The notes under the pieces were generated by a model. The model was not told the origin of the DNA and did no database searches. It was given only the letters and a program-made list of their open reading frames with translations. From Nemania diffusa (Eukaryota > Ascomycota > Sordariomycetes > Xylariales > Xylariaceae), in contig JBBPUQ010000004.1 in NCBI GenBank assembly GCA_038501195.1, positions 2,418,001 through 2,482,000 of the forward strand: a DNA stretch of 64,000 nucleotides, written 5' to 3'. This document shows positions 11,601 through 23,896 of this stretch, one piece after another; position 1 is the stretch's first letter, and every line of letters starts with the position of its first letter. Position numbers and translations under genes: made by a program.

Positions 11601-14343
11601 ATGGGGTACGCTGCTGCGGCTACGATGAAGATTATTCGTTCGATTAGGTCAGACCGCCACCATTTTAGGAATGACCTTGCTTCACCAGGGCGAATCGCCT
11701 TCGTACTACTGGTAGTGCTTGTAGGGGTTGGTAACAGGGTCTCGACGAGTTCCCGCAGTAACGGCTCGGCATGGACAGTAACTACGAGAACACGCCCACT
11801 TCGAGAAGTCCACTTGGCGCGAAGCTACCCTACGTGCTTTGGAAGGCTCACCTATTGCTACGTGGTTAGAGATATGGCATGCCATGCAATGCAACCTCGC
11901 CATCTCATGACGTCCAATCTAGGATTAAACCACAATGCCACTCTCTGATAGAGGTTTCTAGGCACAGCATGGCTGTTGGGTTTCCCAACTACGATAAACC
12001 CCGCTATCGTACATCAGCTATCGACGGCCGCAGAGTGGCAAACCATGGACGTCGGTCTGGCCAGGCCAGAGGGAGTCTCGCGGCCCTGTTGTGTATTACA
12101 TCGTGCTAAGATGTTGCTTTGCACCGAGAGAAGCATGTGCCCTACGCAGGGTGGATCGAGAGTATCTCATACGTACCTAGGTAGCAGATAGCTATGCATG
12201 GTAGCGAGGGCGGCTGGAAAGATTCACATCGATGGAGGGGTAAGTGGGTGATCTTATATAATCGAATTGATTACTGTAAGTGGTCGATGGCGGGTTGATA
12301 TTAGTGACATGTGTCTGCTTGACATACTTACAGGATCAACCTACATATCCTACTTACAAGCAGTAGGGATGCGACGACTAGGTTAGGGGGTATCTCGGCT
12401 TATCGAGAGTCTCCCCCCCGGTTAGTTCGGCCCGGCTTATTTGGACAGAGGTTTCATCGTCGGCCGCAAAGTAGACCAGCCAGTTTCGCTAGAGCCGACT
12501 GAGAGCAAGCCGGGGCAGACCGGGGGAAAGAGTCGCTGTACCGTCCTTTTTAGGCCCCTCTAATCCCCTCTGATACCCTCTATAGTCTATAGGTACTCTC
12601 TGCACCCCCTCTCTGCCCGCTTCCACCAGTGAAGCCCCTCACCTCCCCGGCGTGGGACTCCCAGCCATGCAGTATTTTATTATTATTTTACCCTGCCCGC
12701 AGCTGCCGGCTGTGGGAGGATCGGGGGTTTTTGACCGAGATGCGGTCAGTCTTACTCTCTCCCTGGTGCCCAGGGCAAGCCTGGCCGCCGTTTGACGGCA
12801 TGGTGCAGCGGTATCAGACGCGGCCATGTGGCACAATGATTAAGGTTTTAAGCATATTTCTCGAAAAGAATGCTCTGCGTACAGTAAGTAAAATGACGCG
12901 ATGGGAGGCGGAGCGGTTTCAACATGGGAATAAGGGCAATGATTTTCCACTGTCGGGTCACACTGTGTGCACGCACGGCAACACAACAGGTAGTTACTAC
13001 ATGTAGCTATGCGTATGTACTGTAGGTTACCTCCTAACTCCTAACCAACAAGCCCGTTGGTTTGCTAGTTCTATTTTTGAAGCTGCAAAACACAGGAAAA
13101 CCCCGTAGCATTCAGTATGTATGCATGTACCTGGTAGTTATGATGGTCTGTTTACTTTGTACTACCTAAGGTAACCGATCCACCGCTATATGGGCATGTA
13201 ATGTAAGTAAGCAAGCAGGTAATCATAAGGTAGTACGGCAAAGCACAACACTGTAGCTTATGCTTATAGCAGTAAGTAATCTTACTGCCTACTTAATCTT
13301 TCCAAGTTCTAATATTTTATACTCAGCCGAGCGCACAGCGAGATAGATAGCGAGGTAGATAGATAGCGACGTGTATTACGTGGAAGTACACTACTATATA
13401 GCACTTGGCGCAGTTTTAGTGGCGTGTACACAAGCCAATCAGCACTACTCTAGAGCATCAATTGAGCCAATGAGAGAATAGCCCTTCGGTCAGCCCCAAC
13501 AAGCCCTACTGGTCCTTTCACTATAACACTATAGTTCCGTATTCTGTAGTAAGACATCGTTGTCGACCTGCTTTTGTACTAACTCATACGTACAGCACAT
13601 TGTGGTAGTAGTACCTCATGTACCTTGGTTCCACGCCGCATCCCCATGCCTACTCCTACCTAACTGTCTAACTGCCTACCTACATGTAGGTATCTCCATA
13701 TCATACTCATAATCCATATCCATACCCATAACCATTATCCACATACCTATCCACATGTCCACATACCATCGACATGCGTGTACTGTACCGTAGAATAGAA
13801 CTCGCGTATCCAAGTATTATCCACCCCTCCCACAATACCTACCGCCCGGCTGAGTGGCGCCTAAGCAGTTGCTACACTGCGATACTACAGGAAGATCCGA
13901 GAATGCGAGTTCCCAGGGGCCAGGCAAGTCCCACTGTCTCGACAAGCTTGCACGGTTAAGGCTGACTGTTAATTCGCCGGCCTCATTCCCTTACTGCCTG
14001 CTAAGCTTTGCCCAGGCCTGCAGCCAGTACATAGCTTGTAGCATCGTGTGATGGGATATGCTGATAGGCATGCTCTACAGTATGATAGCTCGAATAGAGA
14101 GCTCTGGCCCGTCGAGAGTACCTCGGGACCCAGAAACCACGTACCGTGGGACCGTACCGTAAGCCTGGTGCGAAACCGTTACCTAGAGGTTCCTGGACGC
14201 GCGCCGCCTTCTCGCAGTCTCCGCCTTATCGTGATGCTGACTGATAGACTATGGTGCTGCTCACTATGCAGGAATCCAAGCTTGACGTGGGGACACGTTA
14301 GCCTACATTACTCTCCGTGGCTACACCAGGTGCGGGTGCTAGG

Positions 14344-14350
14344 TATATAA
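14344..14350 (+). promoter_or_regulatory. TATA-like element upstream of the PKS
   Basis: TATATAA lies 285 bases before the PKS start codon. It is followed by a pyrimidine-rich tract (about 14,385-14,425, CTTCCTCATCTTC type), common before fungal transcription starts. No transcript evidence is available. Confidence 0.4.
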
Positions 14351-14634
14351 CTCTACGAGGCCTGGGCCCCTCACCTTCGAAAGAGTGTTGTCTTCCTCAT
14401 CTTCTTTTCCTTGTGGTCTTTACGATTTTACGAACCCGGAGCACGCCCTCCGTTCTACCATAGAGCTATAGAATCCATTTGTTCAACACACGAGGGTTCA
14501 AACAAGCCCTTTTCCTCAAGCCTGTTATTCAACCTTCGCATTCTGTAACGACCCCTGCTGTACACCCTTGACCTCACGCATAGACATATCTGCACCACCT
14601 AGACCTACCTATTCACCCAGATAACCGAGTCGAA

Positions 14635-17600
14635 ATGGCCATGTCACGAGAAGAAATCGAGGCCATCCTCGCCAAGGATGGTCCCCTGCCCATCGCCATT
14701 GTGGGTGTTTCGGGCAGATTCCCGGGAGATGCGTCGACCCCAGGCAAACTTTGGGATATGGTCTCCGAGTCAAGGAGTGCGTTGACCGACGTACCCAAGG
14801 ATCGTTACAACATTGATGGATTCTACCACCCCAGTGCCGAGCGCCAGGGAACAACAAGCACCCGGAAAGGCCACTTCATCGGCTCTGATGTTGGCCTATT
14901 CGATGCTCCTTTCTTCAAGATCTCTGCTCAGGAGGCCCATGCTATGGACCCTCAGCAGAGACTTGCTCTCGAGCTCTCATACGAGGCCTTAGAATCAGGT
15001 GAGCTTTTACGCTCTGTTCAAGGTTGAAAAGCGGAATTTGCTAATAAACGCATAGCTGGCCTGACAATAGCGGATGTCGCCCAAGCTCGAATGGGATGCT
15101 ATTTGGGTACCTGTGTTAGAGATTATGCCGCGATTCGCGCCATTGATCCTGACGACTACCCGTAGGTTTCTCCGTTCCAAGTCATGAAAAGCTGACTAAC
15201 TTGACCTAGTCGTTACGAAGCTAACGGCTCCATGGGTACTGCCATGGTGTCTAACCGAGTTTCCTGGTACTTCGATCTGAAGGGACCCAGCTTGACGCTT
15301 GATACCGCTTGCTCGTCCTCTCTTGTATGCTTACATTTAGCTATGCAGAGCATTCGCACTGGGGAGTCCAATATGGTATGTTCAGGCGAGATCCAGATAG
15401 TATATGCACTCACAGCTTAATGCTAACACGGAAACAGGCTCTCGTTGGTGCCACTAACTTGATTCTGGCACCACACACTTCTAACCATCTGAGCACCTTG
15501 TCATTTTTGTCAAAGGATGGCAAGTCGCAATCATTTGACCACAAGGCGAACGGTTACTCCCGTGGTGAGGGTGTTTCTTTCGTCGTTGTCAAGTCTTTGG
15601 TCGATGCTCTGAGAGATGGTGACTGCATTCGTGCGGTTGTCCGAGGAACCTCGGTGACCCACGACGGTCGAACTCCCGGTATCAACCTGCCCTCTGCTGA
15701 GTCACAGGAGGATCTGATCCGGGCCGCGTATGCCAACGCGAATTTGACTCCCGAGGCTACGACCTACTTCGAAGCCCACGGCCCCGGTACACCTGCTGGT
15801 GACCCTCTGGAGACTTCCGCTATTTCCAAGGTCTTTAGCAAGTACCACTCTCCTGAGCTACCTCTATTTGTTGGATCCGTCAAGTCCAACATTGGTCACT
15901 TAGAGGCTGCTGCTGGTATTGCTGGTCTTACCAAAGCGATTTATGCCCTTGAGAAGGGTCAAATCCCCCCCAATATCTGGTTCGAAAGAGCCAACCCCAA
16001 GATCTTGCTGAAGGAATGGAACCTCTCTGTTCCCACCGAGCTTCTTCCCTGGCCTACCAATGGCCTACGACGTGCCAGTATTAACTCTTTCGGATATGGT
16101 GGTACTAACGCTCACTGTATCATTGACGACGCTTACCATTATCTCACTAGCCGTGGGCTCATTGGGCGACACAACACTAGCCCTACCGTTCCCCGACCTA
16201 CCGTTCTGCACTCCGAAGCTGAGGTGCCTGTCTCTTTGGCCTCTTCGGCTTTCGCTACCAGTGTCTTGAACTCAGAGGTTGTCAGCACTGAGGGCACCAC
16301 TACCCCGGCCTCTGAGGTCGGCGGCGTAGAGGATTTGGGAGTCATTTCCTCCACTCCCCAGCTTATTGCCTGGTCGCACCACGAGCAGAGTGGTATAGCC
16401 AGAACCGCCAAGGACCTGCAGGCCTACCTGAAGGGGGGGAGTGTTCTTCCTACTGAGGCCCCTACCCACCTCAAGCGCTTGGCATACACGCTGTCAGCAC
16501 GCCGAACCCGACACACTTGGGCCTCATTCGTTGTCGCTTCGGATCTTGAGGAGGCCGTGAAGGAACTCGAAACTCCCGCTAAGCAGCTGCGTCCCTCGGA
16601 AAACCTTGCCTCTGTGTGGGTTTTCACCGGCCAGGGTGCTCAGTGGTTTGGTATGGGCCGGGAGCTTCTTGCTTACCGCACCTATCGAACTCGCATCGAA
16701 GAAGCTGCTGCTCACCTTAAGTCCATCGGCTGTGAGTGGGACCTTGTTGAGGAGCTTGGGAAGAGCCAAGCCGATTCGCGAGTCAACGAGCCTCAAGTCA
16801 GTCAACCGGCTTGTACTGCCGTTCAGGTCGGCCTCGTCGACCTGCTAAAGGAGTGGGGTGCCTCTCCTGACTTCACTGTCGGCCACTCCAGCGGTGAGAT
16901 TGCTGCCGCCTACGCCAAGGGTGCCCTTTCTCGCGAGGCCGCATGGACTGTTGCGTACCACCGTGGTCGTCTATCCGCCAGCCTGAATATTACCGGTGCC
17001 ATGTTGGCTGTCGCGCTCGGAGAGGAAGGTGTGCAGCCTTTCATAGACCAGTGTGTTTCTGACCCAAAGCCAGCCGTTGCTTGCGTAAACAGCCCCGAGA
17101 GTGTGACCCTTTCCGGAAGTGTTGAGGCTATTGACGAGGTACTTGGCGTCATCGGGAGCCAGGCGTGGGCTAGGAAGCTTCTAGTCAAGACTCCTTACCA
17201 CAGCCCTTTCATGAGAAAACTAGCTGAGCCTTACTACGAGTCTATGAGGGGGATCACCGGCGGCACAGCCACCTCTGCTCGCATGTTCTCTTCCGTCACC
17301 GGGAAGGAGACTGACGATGCCAGCCTTCTCGACCCTCAGTACTGGGTTGATAACATGGTTAACTGCGTCCGTTTCGGTCCTGCTCTGGCTGGTATTCTGA
17401 GCGAGCCTACTGTTTCTGGTAAACCCATCGTCTTGATGGAAGTTGGACCTCACGGTGCCCTACAGGGACCTATCAAGCAGATCATTAAGGCCCAGAAGAC
17501 ACAACCTTCCGAGATGAATCTGTTTAGCTTGCTTACCCGCAAGGAAGATGCCATCCGGACTACTCTCAAGGGTGTTGGTATCCTCTTCCAAAAGGGACTA

Positions 17601-20600
17601 CCTATTGACGTTAGCAAAGCGAACCACCTCGACTCTAAGCAGGAGTTCCCAGGCTTCCTCGTTGATCTGCCTCCTTTCTCCTGGAACCATAACACTCGAT
17701 TCTGGTATGAAACTGCTCTGTCGTATGCTTACAAGAATCGAAGCGAGCCTAAGCATGACATTCTCGGGTCTCGTGACGTATTCTCTGGCGATGCTGAGCC
17801 CGCTTGGCGCAATTACCTACGCACCTCTGAGATACCTTGGGCTCGTCACCACGGTGTGCAGGACATCTTCCTATTCTCTGCCGCCGGTTTCTTGACCATG
17901 GTTGTCGAGGCTATGCGCCAAATTGCAGAGCCCGGGAAAGTGGTTGAGGGTATCCAGTTCCGAGATGTTTTCCCCGGCCCACCCATCGTCCTCACTGATA
18001 ACGAGGACCAACCTGTGGAGACTAAGCTTCAGCTCCGCAACTGGCGTGTCGCCTCGCGTTCCCTCACAACATACTGGAAGGAGTTCACCATTTCTAGCCG
18101 TACCCGTGATGGCACCTGGACTCAGCACAGCACTGGCCTCGTTTCACTGAAGTACGCAGCCGACAACCACGCCTCCAGCTTTGCCGATGAGCAAGCTGCC
18201 AACAACGAAGTGTACAAGAACGAGTACGCTCGCATCCAGGGCACTGAGTTAGCTGCTCACACCGGTGACGAGTTCTACGCGAAGTTCGAGAAACTTGGTA
18301 TGCGCTGGGGTGAGACGTTCAAGACGCTCAAGGAGTCACGCACTGCTGGTAATGCTGTCGTTGCTACTCTCGAGGTCCCCGAGACTCAGGCTTGGATGCC
18401 TGCTCATGTCGAGTCTTCCTACGTCATCCACCCCGCTACCCTTGACGGCATCTTCCACATTCTTTTGGCGGCTGAGGGAGTGGAGAAGATCACCGTTCCT
18501 AAGTACATCGAGCGCATTTACGTCTCTGCAAAGCTGCCAACCGAAGCTGGCTCGAAGCTCCAGGGATACGCCGAGATCAAAGAAAAATGGGCCGATGGGA
18601 CCAACGGAACTGTCGTTCTCTCCGATGAGAAGTGGGCTGAGCCTCTGCTCATTTTCGAGGGCTTGAAGTCGACTGACTACAACTCTGAGACCAAGGAGGA
18701 TGAGAAAGACGAAGCCAAGATCAAGGCTGTCCGAAAATTGGGTGCCTACTCGACTTGGCATGTTGACGTTGAGAACTCCCCTGAGACCTTGAAGGAGATC
18801 CTGAACGACGCTATCAACAAAGCTCCTCAAGTGCCATACAAGGAGGTCTACGACCTCGAGTGGTGCGCATACATCGTGTGCAAGAGAATGGCCCAACGGT
18901 TTACCGATGAAGATGCCAAGCGCATGGCACCACACCACCTCATCTTCTACAACTACATGAAGAACCAGGTCAAGCTGGCAAGCGAAGAGAAGCTTCCTTG
19001 CCAGACACCTGAGTGGCTGTCATCTAGCAAGGAGACTGAGGATGAAGTACTTTCTCGTGCTGCAGCTACTAGCCTTGAGGGTAAGATGATGGTTCGTATC
19101 AGCGATAACATTGAGAGTGTCCTTCTGGGTGAGATCGAGCCCTGGGAGCTTATGAACCACGACAATGCTCTTAACGAGATGTACCGATACGGTCTTTCCG
19201 ATGAGCGCACTCCTGCCGTCCAATGCGAGTACATCAAGCGCCTGGCTGCTAAGAAGCCCCTTCGCATCCTGGAGATTGGTGCCGGTACTGGTTCGGCCAC
19301 AAGCCGTATCTTTGCCGCTCTTGGTGAGAACATTGCTGGAAAGCTCACGAAGTACACATACACCGATATCTCAGGTTCCTTCTTTGCCGAGGCCGCTGAG
19401 GAGTTCAAGGAATACCGCTCTCTGATGGACTTCAAGGTCCTGAACGTTGAAAGCGAACCCGCTCAACAGGGCTTCGAAGAGGGCACCTACGATGTCGTCG
19501 TCGCCTTCCAGGTCCTGCACGCTACTTCTAAGATTAGCACGACCTTAGCCAACGCCCGCAGGTTGTTAAAGCCTGGTGGTAAGCTAATTGTCACTGAGTT
19601 GACTAGCAAGATTGGTAGACGTTCTGCTGTCTTCGGCCTGCTCGCTGGTTGGTGGCTTGGCGAGGATGACGACCGACACTGGGGCCCCGAGCTTTCCGAG
19701 GAGGGCTGGGATGAGCGTCTCAAGTCTGTTGGTTTCACTGGTGCTGATCTATGCTTCCGCGATCGTGATGATATCGGTTGGTCATCTTCACTCGTCGCCT
19801 CCACTAATCCTATTGAGCCTAAGATTTCACCTCTCACCAGTGTTACTATCGTCACTGGTTCCGATGAGTCTGCTCAGGCCAAGGGTCTCGCCGAGGAACT
19901 TACTAAGAAGCTCATTGCAGAGGGTGCTACAGTTGACAAGAAGACCCTTAGCGAGGCTTCCGAGGCTGATTTGACCAAGAGCCGTGTTATTGTCTCGGCC
20001 GAAGTCGAAAAGTCTGTGCTGACTACTATGGACGAAGTGGAGTACGCAGCTATTAAGAATATCTTCTTCCGATCCGATGGAACCCTCTGGCTCACCCAAG
20101 GTGGTGCCACCATTGACACTCAACGACCTGCCCTCAACATGATCACTGGTCTTGCCCGCACTGTTCGAGGTGAAGCTCCTGAGATCCGTCTAGCTACCCT
20201 AGATCTCGATCCTGAAGTTGCACTCGATGATGCTTCTACCACGAACACCATTCTCAAGGCGCTAAGCATCCAAGGTGACGCTGCTAACATCGAGCACGAG
20301 TTCGCTGCTCGCAAGGGTGCTCTTCATATCCTCCGTCTAGGCACTGATGAGAACCTCAGTAGACTGCTTAAGCCTGATGAGGATAGCGAGAACGCGTTAT
20401 CTCTCCAGCCCCTCAAGCAGTCAGGTCGTGCTCTCAAGCTCGCTCTCAAAGCTACTGGTGAGCTTGACAGCTTTTTCTTCAGCGACGATGCTGAGTACGA
20501 GACGCCCCTCGGCGACTCGGAGATTGAGATTGAAGTCAAGGCTGTCGGTCTCGACCAGTTCGACATGGTCGTCGCTGTCGGCCAGATTTGGGACGTTAAC

Positions 20601-22645
20601 CTTGGTCTCGAATGCTCAGGTGTCGTTACACGCCTCGGCAAGGACGTCTCTGACTATGCTGTTGGTGACCGCGTCCTCACTGTTGCCAACGGTTGGTACA
20701 GAACCTATGTTCGCAACAGCCAGGAGAACTTCCAGAAGCTTCCTGAGTCTATGTCCTTCGAGGAGGGTGCTTCCTTGATGATCGCCTACGGTACTGCCGC
20801 ATATAGTGTTTACAGCGCCGGTCGCCTTGAGGCTGGTGAGATCATCTTGATTCACTCCGCTGCGGATGTCCTTGGCCAAGGTGCGATCCAAATGGCTCAG
20901 CACATTGGCGCCGAAGTGCTCGTCACTGTCTCCTCCGAGACCGAAAAGAATCTTCTCAAGGAGAAATATGGCATTCCTGACGACCACATCTTCAGCAACA
21001 AGGATGCCGGCTTCGTCCAGGGCATCAAGCGTATCACCAAGGGCGAGGGTGTCCAGGTTGTCATTAACTCGCTTACAGGTGAGCTACTGCGCCAGACCTG
21101 GCACTGCATTGCGCCATTTGGTCGCTTCATCGAGCTGGGCGTCAAGGATATCAAATCCAACACCGGTCTTGACATGGTACCGTTCCTAAACAACGCCACG
21201 TTCTCTGGCGTAAACATTCTACAGATGTACCGCACCAACAAACGTGTATTCAGCAAGCTCATGGCGGACGTCTTGAAGCTCTATGCACAAGGTGTTTTCA
21301 AGTTCGTGCCGCTCAACATCAAGCAGTTCTCTGAGATCGCCGACGCTTTCCGTATCCTGCAATCTCGCCGCTCCCTAGGCAAGGTTGTTCTACAGGTTAC
21401 TGACAGCGACATTGTCCCTGTCACCCGTGGCAAGAAGACCGAGCTCAAGCTCAGCCCCAACGCCACCTACCTTATTCCTGGTGGTACCGGCGGTCTCGGT
21501 CGTTCTATGATCACCTGGATGGCCAACAAGGGTGCGAAGTACTTTGCCCTTGTCTCCCGCTCCGGTGCCAAGAGCCCCGACGTCCAAGCTATCATTGCCG
21601 ACCTCGCCACGAGAGGTGTACAGACCCGCGTCTTCGCCACCGATATTGGCAACGAGGCTGAATGTGCTAAAGTCCTCGAGGAGTTGGCCAAGAGCGACTT
21701 CCCACCGATTAAGGGTACAGTTGTTCTAGCCATGAACGTTAGAGTAAGTCGTTCCCTACAATCTGAATTAAATTTCTTGACATGTATGCTAACACCTGGT
21801 ACTAGGATTCCATGTTTGAAACCATGGCCCTCGAAGCTTGGCAGGGTGCTATCCAACCCAAGTACTACGTCACTACCAACCTACACAACCAGCTGCCCAA
21901 GGACCTCGACTTCTTCATCACACTCTCTTCTGCGGCTGGCCAGATCGGTTCCATCGCCCAGAGCAATTACAATGCCGGTAACGTGTACCAGGACGCCATC
22001 ATGTACCACCGTCGCACTCTCGGCTTGACCGGTACATCGATCGATCTAGGTTGGATGGGAGACATTGGCTTCGTGTCGGAGCAAGGTAAAGTGCCAGAAA
22101 TCGTGGCCTGCGGTGCACCCCAGATCGGTTCTGCTCAGCTGTGGGCAATCCTCGAGGAGGCCATGGCGGGAGAGATCCGCAATCAGCCTATCCTAGGTCT
22201 GGCCAGCGGTGGTCTCGTCAAGGCTAACGGCTTCGACGAGCCATACTGGTTCGCCGATGCCCGGTTCGGACCGCTCCGTGTCTATGATTCCGCTACACAG
22301 AGCGCCAAGCCCAACAAGAGCAACAGCGGTAGCGTCGATTTTGCCGCCGTCATCGGCGCGGCCAAGACCACGGCTGAGGTCACCAAGATCGTCTGCCAGG
22401 GCCTCATGGCCAAGCTCGCCAAGGGTCTCATGATGGAGCTCGAGGATCTCGACCCGACCCGCCCTATCAACATCTACGGCGTCGACTCCCTCATCGCCGT
22501 CGACATCCGTGCCTGGGCCCTCAAGGATCTTCAGAGCGTCGTCCACGTCTCCGAGATCCTCAAGAACCAGCCCATGCTGGACCTCGCACAGCACATTGCT
22601 GCCGCGTCGAAATTCCTTCCCGCTGCTCTGCAGCCGAAGGCTTAA
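14635..22645 (+). CDS. Highly reducing polyketide synthase (KS-AT-DH-cMT-ER-KR-ACP)
   Basis: Iterative type I HR-PKS of about 2593 residues. Exons: 14635-14998, 15056-15161, 15210-15375, 15438-21743, 21806-22645. All four introns (57, 48, 62, 62 nt) are GT-AG and keep frame. KS: TACSSS Cys191, His326 (in HGPGT), His366 (KSNIGH). AT: GQGAQW, GHSSGE Ser696. DH (about 985-1290): His1017 and Asp1215 present, but the H-x3-G-x4-P motif reads H-x3-D-x4-S. cMT: EIGAGTG at 1491-1497. ER (about 1880-2195): the usual GGVG reads DVLG (from Asp2022). KR: GGTGGLG from 2227, Ser2356, Tyr2369. ACP: GVDSL Ser2542. There is no thioesterase or reductase release domain, as usual for HR-PKSs. The product should be a methylated, variably reduced polyketide; its identity cannot be read from sequence. 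No tailoring or regulatory genes flank it. The second in-frame ATG (14641) is an alternative start. Confidence 0.96.
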
Positions 22646-23669
22646 ACAAATGCATAAAGATACAGTAACGAAATTATGATGAAGAGGAGGAAGGGCTGTA
22701 TATACACGGGGTTATAGATGTTCATATTTTGATATTAGCCTCCCTGAGGTTATTGTTGTATTTTGGGAGTTGGGGATTTAGGGGGCATTGGTAGCTTGGT
22801 AGATTCCTTTTGTTATATTGCATGCCCAGCGTTAGATAGCGATGAATTTACGACACAAGACCACATTTCAAACAAAACTACCTTCCGTTTTCCATGTGAC
22901 CGCGAACATTTGGAGTTACCTACCTACTTTATTGAAATCCAATACTCGTGCCTATCTTGAAGGGGGTCCCTACCCAAGGATCGAATATCAAATATGAACG
23001 ATAGCCGTAGTAGTTTAAATGAGTTATTTATTTAGCAGCATATAGGCTCACCAAGCTGATTTGGAGACAAAATCAAGGTGACCCTACACCACGAGATCCT
23101 GAATTATTGGATAGCCAGTATACGCATAGTACAAGGCCCATGTCACGGTTGGCGATGGATAAAATTTGAAAATGTTAGATAGAGTAGGCAAGACTACTAC
23201 ACGAGGACGGAAATGTGACGACCGGCGGTAAGAGGCATAGATCATTATAACCCTAAAGCTCTCACTTGCTTCCATAATCGGCGTCAAAGTTTATTCTGGA
23301 GCACAAGATAGAGGAAGACTCGACTGTAACAAGAGTCCTGGCGAAACCAAGGCTTGTTCAAGCTCACCTACAATAAAATGTGCCCGTATACAATTTAATT
23401 AATGAGAAAGAAGAGAAAAGCGAAAAAATGGGACGAACATTGAAACCTATTAAATATGCTCCGCTATGAGGATAGACCCACTGTTTGTGGGATAGGTACC
23501 TATCGTGTTGGCCCGAGCTGGAGCTGTAGGTACCTACTGATAAGTGGTTATCTACAGATAATGGAAGTGGGCCAGGACAGAGAGCTATGGCCAATGACGA
23601 GGTTGGTGAAATAATCGCCCGTTTAAGTGACTATGCGTAAGTACCGCGGCCTTTAAGACAGCTAGCCAA
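22646..23669. other. PKS 3' region and spacer before nuo78
   Basis: AT-leaning spacer with no supported gene. The first few hundred bases are the likely PKS 3' untranslated region. Short palindromic GGTACCTA-type words occur near 23,495 and 23,530. Confidence 0.5.
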
Positions 23670-23744
23670 CCAATGGCCAGTGCTGTAATCCATCCAATTG
23701 ACTCCACTCTATCTAGTACCCGGTAGTGGCCAGTGGCCAGTGGG
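23670..23744 (+). promoter_or_regulatory. CCAAT-containing promoter segment of nuo78
   Basis: CCAAT boxes stand at 23670-23674 and at about 23694, roughly 200-225 bases before the nuo78 start. A direct GGCCAGT repeat follows at about 23,727-23,742. In fungi the CCAAT-binding HAP complex commonly controls respiratory genes, so HAP control of this complex I gene is a reasonable inference, not shown. Confidence 0.4.
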
Positions 23745-23896
23745 CGAACGAGCGAGCGAACCACTCAAGCAAGCATCTCCGAAAAAGAGACGTCAACACT
23801 ACGCACTGGTCCGCATTACTCAATTGACCGCCACCCCGTCTCCTTCGCGGCCACCCCTCCTCTCCTCTCTACCTCATATTCCGTCGGGACGACACG

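Larger units (their letters stand above)
6046..14340. other. 8.3-kb gene-poor stretch with repeat relics
   Basis: No gene can be supported on either strand. ORFs are short, unlinked and without recognisable domains. Composition is mixed: AT-rich segments alternate with patches of higher GC (about 7.7-8.4, 9.0-9.1 and 11.6-12.9 kb), as in decayed transposons. Short simple repeats occur: AGATAG-type at about 13,335-13,370 and CATA/CCATATCC-type at about 13,690-13,770. A possible LTR relic at 8443-8664 is listed separately. No tRNA or rRNA was seen. Confidence 0.6.

Noticed and set aside
11601..13006. Several 70-125 codon ORFs in a GC-richer patch
   Set aside because: They overlap in different frames and lack motifs, consistent splice signals and plausible composition.
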